Shown piece after piece: positions 45,684 through 56,062 of a stretch of DNA of 64,000 nt. Positions within the stretch are counted from its first letter, which is position 1; each line of letters begins with the position of its first letter. The notes under the pieces are model-generated. The model did no database searches. It saw only the letters and a list, made by a program, of their open reading frames with translations, and was not told the origin of the DNA. The DNA is from Sphingobacteruim zhuxiongii. GTDB taxonomy: Bacteria; Bacteroidota; Bacteroidia; Sphingobacteriales; Sphingobacteriaceae. The stretch lies in the NCBI RefSeq assembly GCF_009557615.1, contig NZ_CP045652.1:2046001-2110000 (forward strand), in the 5' to 3' direction. Made by a program: the position numbers and the translations under genes.

Positions 45684-48600
45684 ATGATCACACGGAGAAT
45701 GACTAACGTCTGGCAAACCCAGATGAACGGGAAGGCCTGGCTTTGCCGGTTAATTTTATTGTTTTGCTGTCAGTTGCTGAGTCTACAATTAGCACAAGCT
45801 CAACGCGTATTTAGTGGAAAAATTCAAAATAGCGAAGGTTTGCCTGTATCTAATGCGACCGTTAAACTGACGGGATCTCAAATTAGTACGCAGACCAACA
45901 GTTCGGGTGTATTTACGATCAATTTACCTTCTAAAAACGCCCTATTGCAAATCTCTTCTGTCGGTTTTCAGAATCTAGAGATCAGTGTCGGTGGAGATGA
46001 AAATTATAGAAACATTGTATTAGTAGAGACAACAGCAGATTTGGCAGAAATTGTTGTTGTGGGCTATGGTGTACAGAATAAAAATAAAGTGACTGGGTCT
46101 ATCGCAACAATTCAATCGGATCAATTGTCGACAGTTCCAGTGTCGTCGGTCTCCAATGCATTGGTAGGTAAGTTGCCGGGATTAATTGCGATACAATCCT
46201 CTGGTCAACCGGGACGTGACGCTGCTGGACTTAGTATCCGTGGCTTTGACGGTGCCTTAGTAATTGTAGATGGTGTAGAGTCATCTTTTAATAATATTGA
46301 CGCCAGTCAAATTGAAAGTGTATCTATCTTGAAGGATGGTGCGGCTTCAATCTATGGTGCTCGTGCCGGAAATGGCGTTATCTTGGTGACGACGAAAAGA
46401 GGGAATATCGGTAAACCTGTAATTCAATTCAATGGTACGTCTACCTTACAAAGACCAACTTATTTTCAGAAAATGCTTTCTTCTGGCGAGTATACAACTC
46501 TTGTGTCGGAGGCTTACCTGCAGTCGGGTCAACCTGCCAATGCAGTGCCTTATACTAAAGATCAAATCGCTAAATTTTATGCGGCTACAGAGCCGGGTTT
46601 CTATAATACCAACTGGCAGGATATTATCATGAAAGATTGGGCAGATATGCATAATTACAATCTATCTGTTCGGGGTGGTTCGGAGAAGATTAAGTACTAT
46701 GGATTTCTAGGTACGCAGAACCAGGGTTCATTCTGGAAAAAGAATGGTGGTGATTATAATCGCTATAATTTGCAGGTGAATGTCGATGCTCAGATTCTCG
46801 ATAACTTGAGCTTTGGAATCACTGTTTCAAATATTGTTGACGTTATAAAATCTACACATCGTCCTCAAAATGGTGGGGGCTATTTATTTGCCGATTTGTA
46901 TAATAACAAACCAATGTATCCTTCCGCTTTTCCAGATCCTTCCAAGGTGCCATATACTGGATCAGCGACGGGTGGCGCACTTGTACAATCCGATATGGAG
47001 CTCGGTGGTTATAACAACACCAATACGCAAAACCTGAGTAATACCGCCTACCTTGAATACGCCTTTAAAGGCATTGAAGGTTTGTCGGCTAAAGCCTTTG
47101 GGAACTATATACAGATCAATGATAACTTAAAATCATATGGACGGCCGGTCGATATGTACAATTATAATGTAGACAATCAAACTTATGAATTGGTGTCACA
47201 GTTTAATGCGAATACGCCTTTGTTCCAACAGAAGTCTGTTTACAAAACCTTAACAGGTCAGTTTTCGTTGAATTACAAACGTACTTTTAATGAAACTCAT
47301 GACCTAAGTGCTATGTTACTGCATGAGGTCATTAGCTATGATTATGATTATATCAATGCGGGAAGAACAGATTTCACGTTCCCGACTCTTGACCAAATGT
47401 TTGCCGGTAGCAGCAGTACGGTGAGCAATAATGGCTCTGCCAGTCAAATGGGAAGAAAGAGTTATGTAGGTCGATTAAACTATGCTTATGATCAAAAATA
47501 TCTAGCCGAGTTAATCTTTCGTGCGGATGCTTCCGCTAAGTTTCCAGCAGATTCAAGATGGGGATATTTTCCAAGTGTTTCCCTAGGATGGAGAATTGCG
47601 GAAGAAGAATTTATGAAACCGCTGACATGGTTAAACGATTTGAAGTTAAGGGCTAGTTATGGCTCATCAGGCTACGATGGAATCGGAGATTTCCAATATC
47701 TCGCAGGTTACGGACCGACTTTAATGCCTGTATTATTCGGCGGAACGCCAGTTTTAGGAATTACCTCATTAGGTATGGCGAATCCAGCGCTTTCTTGGGA
47801 AAGAATTACCAATTATAACCTAGGTCTTGATTTCGCCATGTTAAATAAAAAAATCTATGGAGAGTTTGATGTCTTCTATAGAAATAGAGAGGGTATTCCT
47901 GCGAAGAAAACGGTAAGTCTTCCTTCAAGTTTCGGTGCTGAGCTACCGCTTGAGAATTTGAATAGCCAAACCAATAGAGGTATGGAGTTTAAGTTAGGGA
48001 CCATGGGCAACTCGGGAGATTTGAAATGGGATGTAAGCGCCAATATTTCTTACCAACGTGCAAAATGGAACCATGTGGAGGAAATTGAGTATACGGATGC
48101 AGATGCTGAAAGAATTTATAAGCTTTCTGGAAATTGGGTGGATAGAACGGTTGGTTATGTTTCAGATGGACTGTTTACTAGTCAAGAGCAGATTGATGAT
48201 TTGACATTCAAATACCCTGGTAACCCGACCTTGAATCTCGGTGACGTGAGATATGTTGACGTGAATAATGATGGTGAGTTAGATTGGAAGGATATGGTGG
48301 AAATTGGAAAAGGACAAATTCCCAATTTTATTACCGGTTTAAATATCGGCTTAAACTACAAAGATTTTGACCTAGCAGCATCTTTTCAAGGGGCCTTTGG
48401 ATTCTATAAAAGAGTTTCATTAACCTCTTATACGAAAACATTTTTTGACAACAGATGGACGGAGGAAAATAATGATGGGGATGCTTTGATTCCGCGTTTG
48501 GGAGGAGCTGGATCTAATGGCTACTTATCGGATCGTAATTTTATCAAATCTGATTATTTCAGACTTCGATCCTTTACCATTGGCTACAACTTGCCGAAAT

Positions 48601-48791
48601 CTGTTTTAGTTGCATTAAAAATGCAACAAGCAAGACTTTATCTTGGAGGTACCAATTTATTTACCATCAGCAAACTCGGAAAGTTTATGCTAGATCCTGA
48701 ATCACCGTATGCAATTCAAGATGGGCAGCCAACCACTTCTTATTATCCGCAGCAAAAAACAATTATGGTTGGTTTTAATGTTTCCTTTTAA
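45684..48791 (+). CDS. SusC/RagA-type TonB-dependent transporter without STN domain (third pair)
   Basis: A 1035-aa outer-membrane importer. The signal peptide (to about residue 38) leads directly into a carboxypeptidase-regulatory-like domain (40-115) and the junction motif AEIVVVGYG near residue 119; plug and barrel follow. There is no STN domain and no sigma/FecR pair nearby, so it is likely under the AraC regulator rather than trans-envelope signalling. SusD follows after 10 bp. Confidence 0.94.
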   Translation: MITRRMTNVWQTQMNGKAWLCRLILLFCCQLLSLQLAQAQRVFSGKIQNSEGLPVSNATVKLTGSQISTQTNSSGVFTINLPSKNALLQISSVGFQNLEISVGGDENYRNIVLVETTADLAEIVVVGYGVQNKNKVTGSIATIQSDQLSTVPVSSVSNALVGKLPGLIAIQSSGQPGRDAAGLSIRGFDGALVIVDGVESSFNNIDASQIESVSILKDGAASIYGARAGNGVILVTTKRGNIGKPVIQFNGTSTLQRPTYFQKMLSSGEYTTLVSEAYLQSGQPANAVPYTKDQIAKFYAATEPGFYNTNWQDIIMKDWADMHNYNLSVRGGSEKIKYYGFLGTQNQGSFWKKNGGDYNRYNLQVNVDAQILDNLSFGITVSNIVDVIKSTHRPQNGGGYLFADLYNNKPMYPSAFPDPSKVPYTGSATGGALVQSDMELGGYNNTNTQNLSNTAYLEYAFKGIEGLSAKAFGNYIQINDNLKSYGRPVDMYNYNVDNQTYELVSQFNANTPLFQQKSVYKTLTGQFSLNYKRTFNETHDLSAMLLHEVISYDYDYINAGRTDFTFPTLDQMFAGSSSTVSNNGSASQMGRKSYVGRLNYAYDQKYLAELIFRADASAKFPADSRWGYFPSVSLGWRIAEEEFMKPLTWLNDLKLRASYGSSGYDGIGDFQYLAGYGPTLMPVLFGGTPVLGITSLGMANPALSWERITNYNLGLDFAMLNKKIYGEFDVFYRNREGIPAKKTVSLPSSFGAELPLENLNSQTNRGMEFKLGTMGNSGDLKWDVSANISYQRAKWNHVEEIEYTDADAERIYKLSGNWVDRTVGYVSDGLFTSQEQIDDLTFKYPGNPTLNLGDVRYVDVNNDGELDWKDMVEIGKGQIPNFITGLNIGLNYKDFDLAASFQGAFGFYKRVSLTSYTKTFFDNRWTEENNDGDALIPRLGGAGSNGYLSDRNFIKSDYFRLRSFTIGYNLPKSVLVALKMQQARLYLGGTNLFTISKLGKFMLDPESPYAIQDGQPTTSYYPQQKTIMVGFNVSF

Positions 48792-48801
48792 CTCGTAGAT
48801 T

Positions 48802-50613
48802 ATGAAAAAGATATATGTATTTAATCTCTTAGCCCTTTTATTACTTGGAGGTTGTAGCAAGGATGTACTAGATCGCAAACCTTTAGATCGTATCTCAGAA
48901 ACCATTGTATGGAATGATAAAAATGCTGTGTTAGCCCATTTAGCCGGCAGTTACAGTATGATGAGTGTATTAGAGAATGAAACACCTGAGAAATATGTTG
49001 GTATTCGTCCTGGCGTAGGTTGGACAATTGAAGGACAGGTTGGAGCAACCCTAATTACTAATTTGACGGATGAAGCCACCTGGGGAATGTATCCTAACTG
49101 GGCAGTTTATAGAAATAGTGGAATTACAATTAATGGAGGTCTATTAGAATGGTGGGAGAACTCCTATGTTATTATCCGTCAGTTGAACGAATTTATTGAA
49201 CAAGTTCCCAATTCATCGATTGCCGAAGACCTAAAGAAAAGTCTAGTAGCGGAAGCTCGTTTTCTGCGGGCCTATAATTATTTCTCGATGGTTCGACGCT
49301 ATGGTGGAGTGCCGTTGATTACTAAAGTTCAACAAATCTCCGACCCACAAGAAGAGCTTTATCCGAAAAGAAATACAGAGAAAGAACTCTACGATTTCGT
49401 TATTAAAGAAATGAATGAGGCATCGTTAGATTTACCAGCCGTTAACCAGCAGGGTAGAGCTTCTAAATATGCAGCATTGAGTTTATTAAGTAGAGCGGCT
49501 CTATATGCGGGTAGTATTGCTGAATTTGGGCAAATACAATTGAATGGCTTATTGGGAATTCCAGCAAACGAAGCTAATGCATATTATACAAAAAGTTATG
49601 AAGCATCTCAAAAGATTATCCAAGAAGGCGTTCATAAATTATACAATGGCAGTGCAGACAAGACCAAGAACTTTAGAGATATATTCCTCGTTAAAGGTAA
49701 TCCAGAGGCTATTTTTGTTGTACAACATAACGATAAGGATATGATTGGTTCTGGTGGTAATGGATGGCGTTACGACTTCATACAGGGACCATTGCCAAAT
49801 GCATGGTATAACGGCAATCAAAATATGGTCTACCTCTCTTTTATTGCCTCTACATTTGAAAACGTCGATGGGACGCTTCCAGATCTTTCAACGAGTACTT
49901 TAACCAGTAAGCTTTGGACTATCGACGAGTTATGGGGAAAATTGGAACCTCGATTCTTCGCTTCAGTGTATACGCACGGTACTCCATGGCAAGGTTCAAC
50001 AATCGACTGGCATAAATCATTAAAGGTAAATGGGCAATATCTTTCCGACGCTAATGGAGCTTATCAGGGCACCCCGCATATTGGATTGCAAGGGCAAAAA
50101 CTAGGCGCGCATACGAGTTTCGGCGTGTTGAAATACCTCGATGAAAACAAGAATAACATGTCCGCAGATTTTGCATCAAGTCAAGATTGGATAGTCTTCC
50201 GTTTCGCAGAAATCTTGTTAAACCACGCGGAATCGGCTTTCAAATTAGGGAAAACTGCTGAAGCACTGACCGTAGTGAATCAATTACGGGACAGAGCAGG
50301 GGTAAAACCGAGAACAAATATTACATTCGATTTGATTCAAAAAGAAAGAAAAGTAGAGCTCGCTTTTGAAGGTTCTCGTTATTGGGACTTGAGAAGATGG
50401 CGTATTGCGACAAATGTACTTACTAAACGGGAAACTGGATTGCGATATACGTTAGACTTCGCCAGTAAAAAGCTGGAATTACAAGTCTTAGAAAAGGTAG
50501 ACGGTGGGCCGAATGTTGCTGCTATTTTTGAACCGCATCATTATTATCTGCCAATTACAAAGACAAGAACGCAACAGAATACCAATTTGGAAGAAAACCC
50601 TAATTACAGGTAA
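48802..50613 (+). CDS. SusD/RagB-family lipoprotein (third pair)
   Basis: A 603-aa SusD protein, long for the family, with lipobox LGGC (Cys18). The TPR core (VAEARFLRAYNYFSMVRRYG near 150) and the C-terminal signature (KERKVELAFEGSRYWDLRRW near 515) are present. It pairs with the SusC just upstream and captures the oligosaccharide that the exported rhamnosidase and esterase process. The gap to the next gene is 2 bp. Confidence 0.94.
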   Translation: MKKIYVFNLLALLLLGGCSKDVLDRKPLDRISETIVWNDKNAVLAHLAGSYSMMSVLENETPEKYVGIRPGVGWTIEGQVGATLITNLTDEATWGMYPNWAVYRNSGITINGGLLEWWENSYVIIRQLNEFIEQVPNSSIAEDLKKSLVAEARFLRAYNYFSMVRRYGGVPLITKVQQISDPQEELYPKRNTEKELYDFVIKEMNEASLDLPAVNQQGRASKYAALSLLSRAALYAGSIAEFGQIQLNGLLGIPANEANAYYTKSYEASQKIIQEGVHKLYNGSADKTKNFRDIFLVKGNPEAIFVVQHNDKDMIGSGGNGWRYDFIQGPLPNAWYNGNQNMVYLSFIASTFENVDGTLPDLSTSTLTSKLWTIDELWGKLEPRFFASVYTHGTPWQGSTIDWHKSLKVNGQYLSDANGAYQGTPHIGLQGQKLGAHTSFGVLKYLDENKNNMSADFASSQDWIVFRFAEILLNHAESAFKLGKTAEALTVVNQLRDRAGVKPRTNITFDLIQKERKVELAFEGSRYWDLRRWRIATNVLTKRETGLRYTLDFASKKLELQVLEKVDGGPNVAAIFEPHHYYLPITKTRTQQNTNLEENPNYR

Positions 50614-50615
50614 GG

Positions 50616-52517
50616 ATGAATAGATTTCTGATCTCAATTTGGCTAGTATTCTTGCTGCCGATTATGGTTGTCGCTCAAGTCAAATTACCGGCCATCTTCG
50701 CGGATAACATGGTTCTTCAGCAGTCCCAAGCAATTACCGTTTGGGGGACAGGGACCGTAAATGATTTGATCCATGTCAAATTCGGCGGAAATGAACATCA
50801 GTTCAAAGTTGATACATTAGGAAGGTGGCTCGGCCATCTTCCTGCTATGACAGCAGGAGGCCCTTACACCATGGAAATAAGTACAAAGGATAGCAGTATT
50901 GTTTTCCAGCATGTGATGATTGGAGAGGTTTGGCTAGTCTCCGGACAGTCTAATATGGAATTTGGACTTGCAGGTTCCGAAAATGCAGAACAGGAAATAG
51001 CAGCATCCGACTTTCCTGACATTCGCTTTTTTCAAGTAAAACAGGGTATGTCAGATGAACTGGAGACTGAAGTCACCGGGAATTGGCAGTCGAGTAATCC
51101 TATGCAGGCACCTAGTTTTTCTGCCGTAGCATACTTCTTTGCGAAAAAACTGCATCAGCAAAAGAATGTTCCAGTAGGAATCATTCAGGCGGCTTGGGGA
51201 GGAACAGCAATTGAGCCCTGGATCGGTAAGGATGCTATCCGTGCCTATGACAATTTACCCTCGATTGAACCAGTCCCCGTAAAGCAAAATGTAAGTCTGC
51301 TATATGAAGCATATTTAAAGCAAGTTGACCAGTTTGAGCATGCACAGGATGGGTTGAAGCAAGGTGTCGTGAACAAAAACTTCGACGATAGCAAATGGAG
51401 ACAAGTAAAGTTCCCACTGAGTATATCGGCCATCTTTACGACAGAGACAGACCTTTACATCCCAGGATGTTATCTCTGGTTTAGAAATAAAATAAAACTA
51501 GCAGATAAAAAAAACGACTTGTCTCTTCATTTAGAACAGTTGGAAGGTCAATTTGAGATATACTTTAATGGTGTTAAGCTCGATACTGAACAATTTCTTC
51601 CTTCGAAAAAGCTATCCATTCCGAAGAACTTATTAGCGAAAGGGGAAAATACAATCGCCATCCGCATACGTAGTTTGTGGGCAAATGGCATTCTTGGTAA
51701 TAATGCGGAAAGCCTTTATTTCATACAAAACGGAAAGCGTATCGCACTTCCTGATACTTGGGTATGTAACCCAGCTATCGAACCCAAATATCCCGATCTA
51801 CCAAGGGAAAGAAATAATCAAGGTGTGCTCTTTAATGCGATGATAGTACCGCTGATACCCTATAGCATAAAAGGCGTATTGTGGTATCAAGGCGAAGCAA
51901 ATACATGGAAACCTGAAGATTATAACTTTCTCTTTCCTATGCTGATTAACGATTGGCGGATTCGATGGAAGCAGGGGTATTTCCCTTTTCTGTTTGTACA
52001 GCTTGCAAACTTTGCAGGTAATGAGTTAGCGGCTGCAGATGATAAATGGGCAGTACTTCGCGAGGCGCAGCGGAACGCGCTAAACTTGCCAAACACCGGG
52101 ATGGCAGTAGCAATAGACGTGGGGGATTCTAAAGATATTCACCCCCGCAATAAAAAGACTGTAGGTGAACGATTATATGCTACTGCACAGTTTATAGCCT
52201 ATCAAGATCAACAAGCGGCTTATTCAGGTCCGATTTACAAGTCGATGGAAAGACAGGGATCTAATATAATTCTATCATTCAATTATACGATGGGCGGTCT
52301 AAAGTATAAAGGTGAACGTTTGACAGGATTCACAATCGCAGGAGAAGATGGAGTATTCAAAGGTGCAAATGCAGTAATCGTTGGGGATCAAGTTAAGGTT
52401 TATTCAGACGAAGTAACAAACCCTATACACGTACGTTACGGTTGGTCTGCAGACCCTGAATGCAATCTTTATAATCAGCGTGATCTCCCTGCATCGCCAT
52501 TTCGAACCGCCTTATAA
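50616..52517 (+). CDS. Sialate O-acetylesterase-like enzyme
   Basis: A 633-aa exported serine esterase of the sialate O-acetylesterase (SASA) group. A signal peptide (1-21) precedes the esterase; GQSNMEFGL places the nucleophile at Ser112, GVLWYQGEANT is the conserved block II and KDIHPRN near residue 506 supplies the Asp/His pair. A beta-sandwich insert near 235-370 looks like a galactose-binding-type domain. In a rhamnose-containing locus it probably removes O-acetyl groups from pectic or other plant glycans; sialate is not implied by the family name. Confidence 0.87.
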   Translation: MNRFLISIWLVFLLPIMVVAQVKLPAIFADNMVLQQSQAITVWGTGTVNDLIHVKFGGNEHQFKVDTLGRWLGHLPAMTAGGPYTMEISTKDSSIVFQHVMIGEVWLVSGQSNMEFGLAGSENAEQEIAASDFPDIRFFQVKQGMSDELETEVTGNWQSSNPMQAPSFSAVAYFFAKKLHQQKNVPVGIIQAAWGGTAIEPWIGKDAIRAYDNLPSIEPVPVKQNVSLLYEAYLKQVDQFEHAQDGLKQGVVNKNFDDSKWRQVKFPLSISAIFTTETDLYIPGCYLWFRNKIKLADKKNDLSLHLEQLEGQFEIYFNGVKLDTEQFLPSKKLSIPKNLLAKGENTIAIRIRSLWANGILGNNAESLYFIQNGKRIALPDTWVCNPAIEPKYPDLPRERNNQGVLFNAMIVPLIPYSIKGVLWYQGEANTWKPEDYNFLFPMLINDWRIRWKQGYFPFLFVQLANFAGNELAAADDKWAVLREAQRNALNLPNTGMAVAIDVGDSKDIHPRNKKTVGERLYATAQFIAYQDQQAAYSGPIYKSMERQGSNIILSFNYTMGGLKYKGERLTGFTIAGEDGVFKGANAVIVGDQVKVYSDEVTNPIHVRYGWSADPECNLYNQRDLPASPFRTAL

Positions 52518-52543
52518 TTTTCATTTTATAAAATTGATAAACT

Positions 52544-53803
52544 ATGAGAAAAGCACTATTAATTCTAATCAATATAAGTTGTTGTTTATTGGGAAGTGTA
52601 TATGCCCAACAAAAGCAGCAAACACTGTCTTCTTCACCAGATAAATTCGCTATTGGCGTCTTTTGGCCACCGGTATGGGAATTTAGCAACGAAGAGCAAT
52701 ATAAGTGGATTGGAGAGGCCAATATAGACTTCGTAGAGAACGTAAAAAACGCAAAGATGTTTAGCGAAGAACATAATATGCATTTGCTAGCACTGGCAGC
52801 GAAGTATGGATTTAAAGTTACGGTCGCTGATCCAAGAATTTTTGGCACTGATGCTGAAATTGCGGAGGCTGTGGCCACCTACAAAAACCACAAAGCCTTA
52901 GAGGGATATTATATCAAAGATGAACCCGATTCAACAGAATTTCCATGGGCCTCGACGATCTATAAAAAACTTATTGCGCTAGATCCTGTACATGTTCCGC
53001 ATGTTAATTTATTTCCGAATTTCGTCATCCCTAGCTACGAAACGAATCATGTCGAGCGATGGGTAAATCTCGTCGGAGCAGATAAATTGAAGTACCTTAC
53101 TTTTGATCAGTATCCGTTTATGGCAAACGGTAGAATTCGCCCAACCTACTATGAGAATTTAGATATTATCCGCAGAGTTGGATTAAAATATAAGGTGCGT
53201 ACTGCCGCGTATTTACAGTCTGTAGGTATTATCGACGCCTATAAGCGACCAAGTGAAAGCGAACTGCGATTCAATATCTACTCGGCACTAGCCTATGGGA
53301 TAAAACGCCCTGTATGGTTTACTTATTGGACACCCACAAATGCAGGGAAGGAAATCTTTACCGATGCGATCATAGATCCTTATGGCCGAAAAACTGATCT
53401 CTATGAGCCGTTCCAGAAATTGAATAAAGAGGTAAAACAAATCAGCGAGATCTTATTCAATTCCGAGGCCCTTGAAGTGTACCATGTCGGTGCGGATTCT
53501 GCTATAGCAATCCAAAGTCTTCCGGTTGACTTTGTCATACAACCGACTAGCAACGCTGATGACCTGATCATCACAAAGTTCCTGCATAAAAATGGCGATC
53601 AATATATCATGATGGTCAATAAGTCATTAACAGTGGCAAAAACGTTATCCTTCAAAATATTGGATTCGGGTGTCAAACAATTGACAAGTTTAACGGTAAA
53701 AGATCAATCCTTAAAAAAGGAAGGTTTGAGTATCGATAAGCAAAGGACGTTTTCGTTGAACCTTTTACCTGGAGAAGGAAGGATGTTGCTTCTCGGGAGA
53801 TAA
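52544..53803 (+). CDS. TIM-barrel glycosidase-like protein, paralogue 1
   Basis: A 419-aa exported protein. After a signal peptide (1-21) the barrel starts with FAIGVFWPPVW; the acidic motif YYIKDEPDS (Asp126, Glu127) is what several (beta/alpha)8 glycosidase-like families carry at strand 4. ALAYGIKRPVWFTYWTPTNA near 267 is a second well-conserved barrel element. The last ~100 residues form a small beta domain. The closest known family could not be named from sequence alone. It follows the esterase by 26 bp. Confidence 0.72.
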   Translation: MRKALLILINISCCLLGSVYAQQKQQTLSSSPDKFAIGVFWPPVWEFSNEEQYKWIGEANIDFVENVKNAKMFSEEHNMHLLALAAKYGFKVTVADPRIFGTDAEIAEAVATYKNHKALEGYYIKDEPDSTEFPWASTIYKKLIALDPVHVPHVNLFPNFVIPSYETNHVERWVNLVGADKLKYLTFDQYPFMANGRIRPTYYENLDIIRRVGLKYKVRTAAYLQSVGIIDAYKRPSESELRFNIYSALAYGIKRPVWFTYWTPTNAGKEIFTDAIIDPYGRKTDLYEPFQKLNKEVKQISEILFNSEALEVYHVGADSAIAIQSLPVDFVIQPTSNADDLIITKFLHKNGDQYIMMVNKSLTVAKTLSFKILDSGVKQLTSLTVKDQSLKKEGLSIDKQRTFSLNLLPGEGRMLLLGR

Positions 53804-53822
53804 GTCTGCCGAAAATATGAGT

Positions 53823-53860
53823 CAGAGCAGTCTGCACATTGTGTGTTGTAGATTGCTCTG
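53823..53860. other. Stable hairpin between the two paralogues
   Basis: CAGAGCA and TCTGCA pair with TGTAGA and TGCTCTG (one G-T wobble, two bulges) around a 10-base loop. There is no T tract, so it is more likely an mRNA stability or processing element than a terminator. Confidence 0.45.
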
Positions 53861-53985
53861 GTTAATATAATACAGGTATTGGTCAATGTGTTATGTGTTT
53901 AAATGGAAGAGTGTAGGTAACTTAATTGTCAATTACTATTCTTAAAATAAGGAGATAATAATCACACATTTTAAAACCCTATAAG

Positions 53986-55308
53986 ATGAAAAATTTATTT
54001 CTTGGATTTTTATGCTGTTTCAGCCTATGCTTTTTCAGTTGTCAAAGCGATCTGGAACCCGAGGATGTTATCAACTCGAAAGTATTGAAGGCTAAAAAGG
54101 AATCATCATTAAATTCCCTAAGCACCACAGGATTCGCGGACAACTTTTTAATCGGAGTCTATTGGCCACCTACATGGCCTGATGTAAATGATAATACATT
54201 TCAGACGCTATCTGCAGCCAATGTAGATATTTTGCAATACGTCATCACATATACCGAAGCGCAGAACCTGAGCATTCTAGATAAATCGGCACAATACGGT
54301 ATGCGTTCCATTATTTTTGATGCCCGAGCCTATGGTACAGATGCAGATATTGCAAGTATGGTAGCTGCTTATTCCTCGCACAGCGGCCTTGCTGGTTATT
54401 ATGTCAAAGATGAACCGAATATGAGTCAACTTGATTGGGCAACAACAATATACAATAAGATTAGGACTTATGATCCTCTTCATCTACCGCATATCAATTT
54501 GTTTCCTAGTATCGCTGTACCCGCTATTCTAGGACCAATTAACTATGAAACTGATTATGTACAGGCCTATATAAACAAAATCGGTGCTGCAAACTTGAAC
54601 TACCTAACCGTAGATATCTATCCCTTCCGTGCTGATGGAACCATATTGCCGGAGTACTATAGCAATTTGGATCTAATCCGACGCCTTGCGATCTCCAATG
54701 GAGGGATAAAGACTTCCGCATATTTGCAATCCATCGGTATTAGCGGGCATTATAGAAGACCTAATGCTAATGAACTGCGCTATAATGTCTATTCTATGTT
54801 AGCTTATGGAATTAAATATCCTGTTTGGTTTACCTACTTTACACCGGTAAATCAAGGCGAACCCTTTACTAACGCAATTATTGATTCGCTAGGTAATAAA
54901 ACCGATCTATATATACCGTTTCAAAATCTAAATGCCGAGATGAAGATATTAGGAAATCGCCTCATGAAACTTCAGGCTTATAATGTTTATCATCATGGCA
55001 CAAATATTCCAGCAGGAGCAGAGGTGTTGCCTTCATTACATTATATAAAACCTGTAGATCCGACAGCTGATTTAATTATCGGCCATTCTAAAGACTGGTC
55101 TGAAAGTGGTCGTAATTACGCGATGATTGTAAATAAGAGCTTGACAAGCTCAAAAACATATACTTTCCAAATTGCAGGTTGGATAACGAATATGGCTGAA
55201 GTATCGAAAGTTAATGGCGCGCTAAACCCAATCGCGATAAGCGGAGGGACAGTAAGTCTGACACTGCTGCCTGGTGAAGGAAGACTTTTTGCTTTCCTAC
55301 CTTATTAA
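53986..55308 (+). CDS. TIM-barrel glycosidase-like lipoprotein, paralogue 2
   Basis: A 440-aa lipoprotein (FFSC, Cys19) clearly homologous to the protein encoded at 52544-53803 over its whole length: IGVYWPPTWPDV, YYVKDEPNM (Asp142, Glu143), ALAYGIK-type block MLAYGIKYPVWFTYF, and the shared end LLPGEGR. The difference in anchoring (free signal peptide versus lipobox) suggests one copy is periplasmic and the other surface-attached. Its last 98 bp are also read by the convergent gene on the other strand. Confidence 0.75.
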   Translation: MKNLFLGFLCCFSLCFFSCQSDLEPEDVINSKVLKAKKESSLNSLSTTGFADNFLIGVYWPPTWPDVNDNTFQTLSAANVDILQYVITYTEAQNLSILDKSAQYGMRSIIFDARAYGTDADIASMVAAYSSHSGLAGYYVKDEPNMSQLDWATTIYNKIRTYDPLHLPHINLFPSIAVPAILGPINYETDYVQAYINKIGAANLNYLTVDIYPFRADGTILPEYYSNLDLIRRLAISNGGIKTSAYLQSIGISGHYRRPNANELRYNVYSMLAYGIKYPVWFTYFTPVNQGEPFTNAIIDSLGNKTDLYIPFQNLNAEMKILGNRLMKLQAYNVYHHGTNIPAGAEVLPSLHYIKPVDPTADLIIGHSKDWSESGRNYAMIVNKSLTSSKTYTFQIAGWITNMAEVSKVNGALNPIAISGGTVSLTLLPGEGRLFAFLPY

Positions 55309-56062
55309 AGTAATTAAACTTGATTAATCTAATATATTGGTCTGTATGGATGGTGCTGTTTCCTTCCTTCAGACCAAATTTCAATCTGTAAATAAAATAG
55401 GAATTTGCGTTGATGCTAAATATCGTTTTGTCCCAAATCAAGATATTCGCCAAGTTATCCACTTCAAACTTGTCACTCATTTGGTTTAATGCATTTGAAT
55501 ATGCAGTTAGGTCGGCCAAGAGTAGAATCAATGCTTCTTTAGTTTGCATGTAATCTAACCTAATTTCTTTCTTCGTTGAAAGAGGTACAAACTCTTCGTA
55601 GGCATCTGAACAACGTATAATAATTTCATTCTTTGATTTAAGGATAATCGGACTTGGATGACTTGTCCTAAGGTAAAATTCATTGAAATTTTCATCCAAT
55701 ATGGCTTTCCAGGTTTGTATCTCTTCTAATAATCCGCAACATTGAGGAAAGAGTTCAATCCGTTGATTCACTGAAATGGCATAACCACCAAACAATGATA
55801 TCGAATTTTCAAGTTCTGTATTTTCAATATGGAGATTGATGATCCGCTCCATATTTATCATATCGATATCAAAAAGACGATATTGGTGAATTCCAGATAA
55901 AATAGGTTCAGGAAAGTTCTTGTAGTTTTTCGCGATAAGTCTTTTTTGATAGCAGTCGGATTCTGCATCGTTTGCAAATGGGAAATCACTGTTTGAATCC
56001 TCAGTCGGCTTATCCTTTTTTGTTGGGGGCTCTATTAATGCAATAAACTTGATTTCATTCAT
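55211..56062 (-). CDS. Hypothetical protein, tail overlapping its neighbour
   Basis: A 283-aa predicted soluble protein with no signal peptide, membrane segment or recognised domain. It is Ile/Leu/Glu-rich with normal codon use. The C-terminal ~32 residues (VFLHQAAVSDLL and on) are read antisense through the end of the glycosidase-like gene, giving a 98-bp overlap, far more than any other convergent pair here. Probably the original end was lost and the frame now runs into the neighbour. Function not recognised. Confidence 0.55.
   Translation of the reverse strand: MNEIKFIALIEPPTKKDKPTEDSNSDFPFANDAESDCYQKRLIAKNYKNFPEPILSGIHQYRLFDIDMINMERIINLHIENTELENSISLFGGYAISVNQRIELFPQCCGLLEEIQTWKAILDENFNEFYLRTSHPSPIILKSKNEIIIRCSDAYEEFVPLSTKKEIRLDYMQTKEALILLLADLTAYSNALNQMSDKFEVDNLANILIWDKTIFSINANSYFIYRLKFGLKEGNSTIHTDQYIRLIKFNYFNKVGKQKVFLHQAAVSDLLSLRLSRLGLARH

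Noticed and set aside
52423..52878. A 151-codon leftward open frame
   Set aside because: It spans the end of the esterase gene and the start of the next gene, both well supported; its composition is typical of an antisense shadow.
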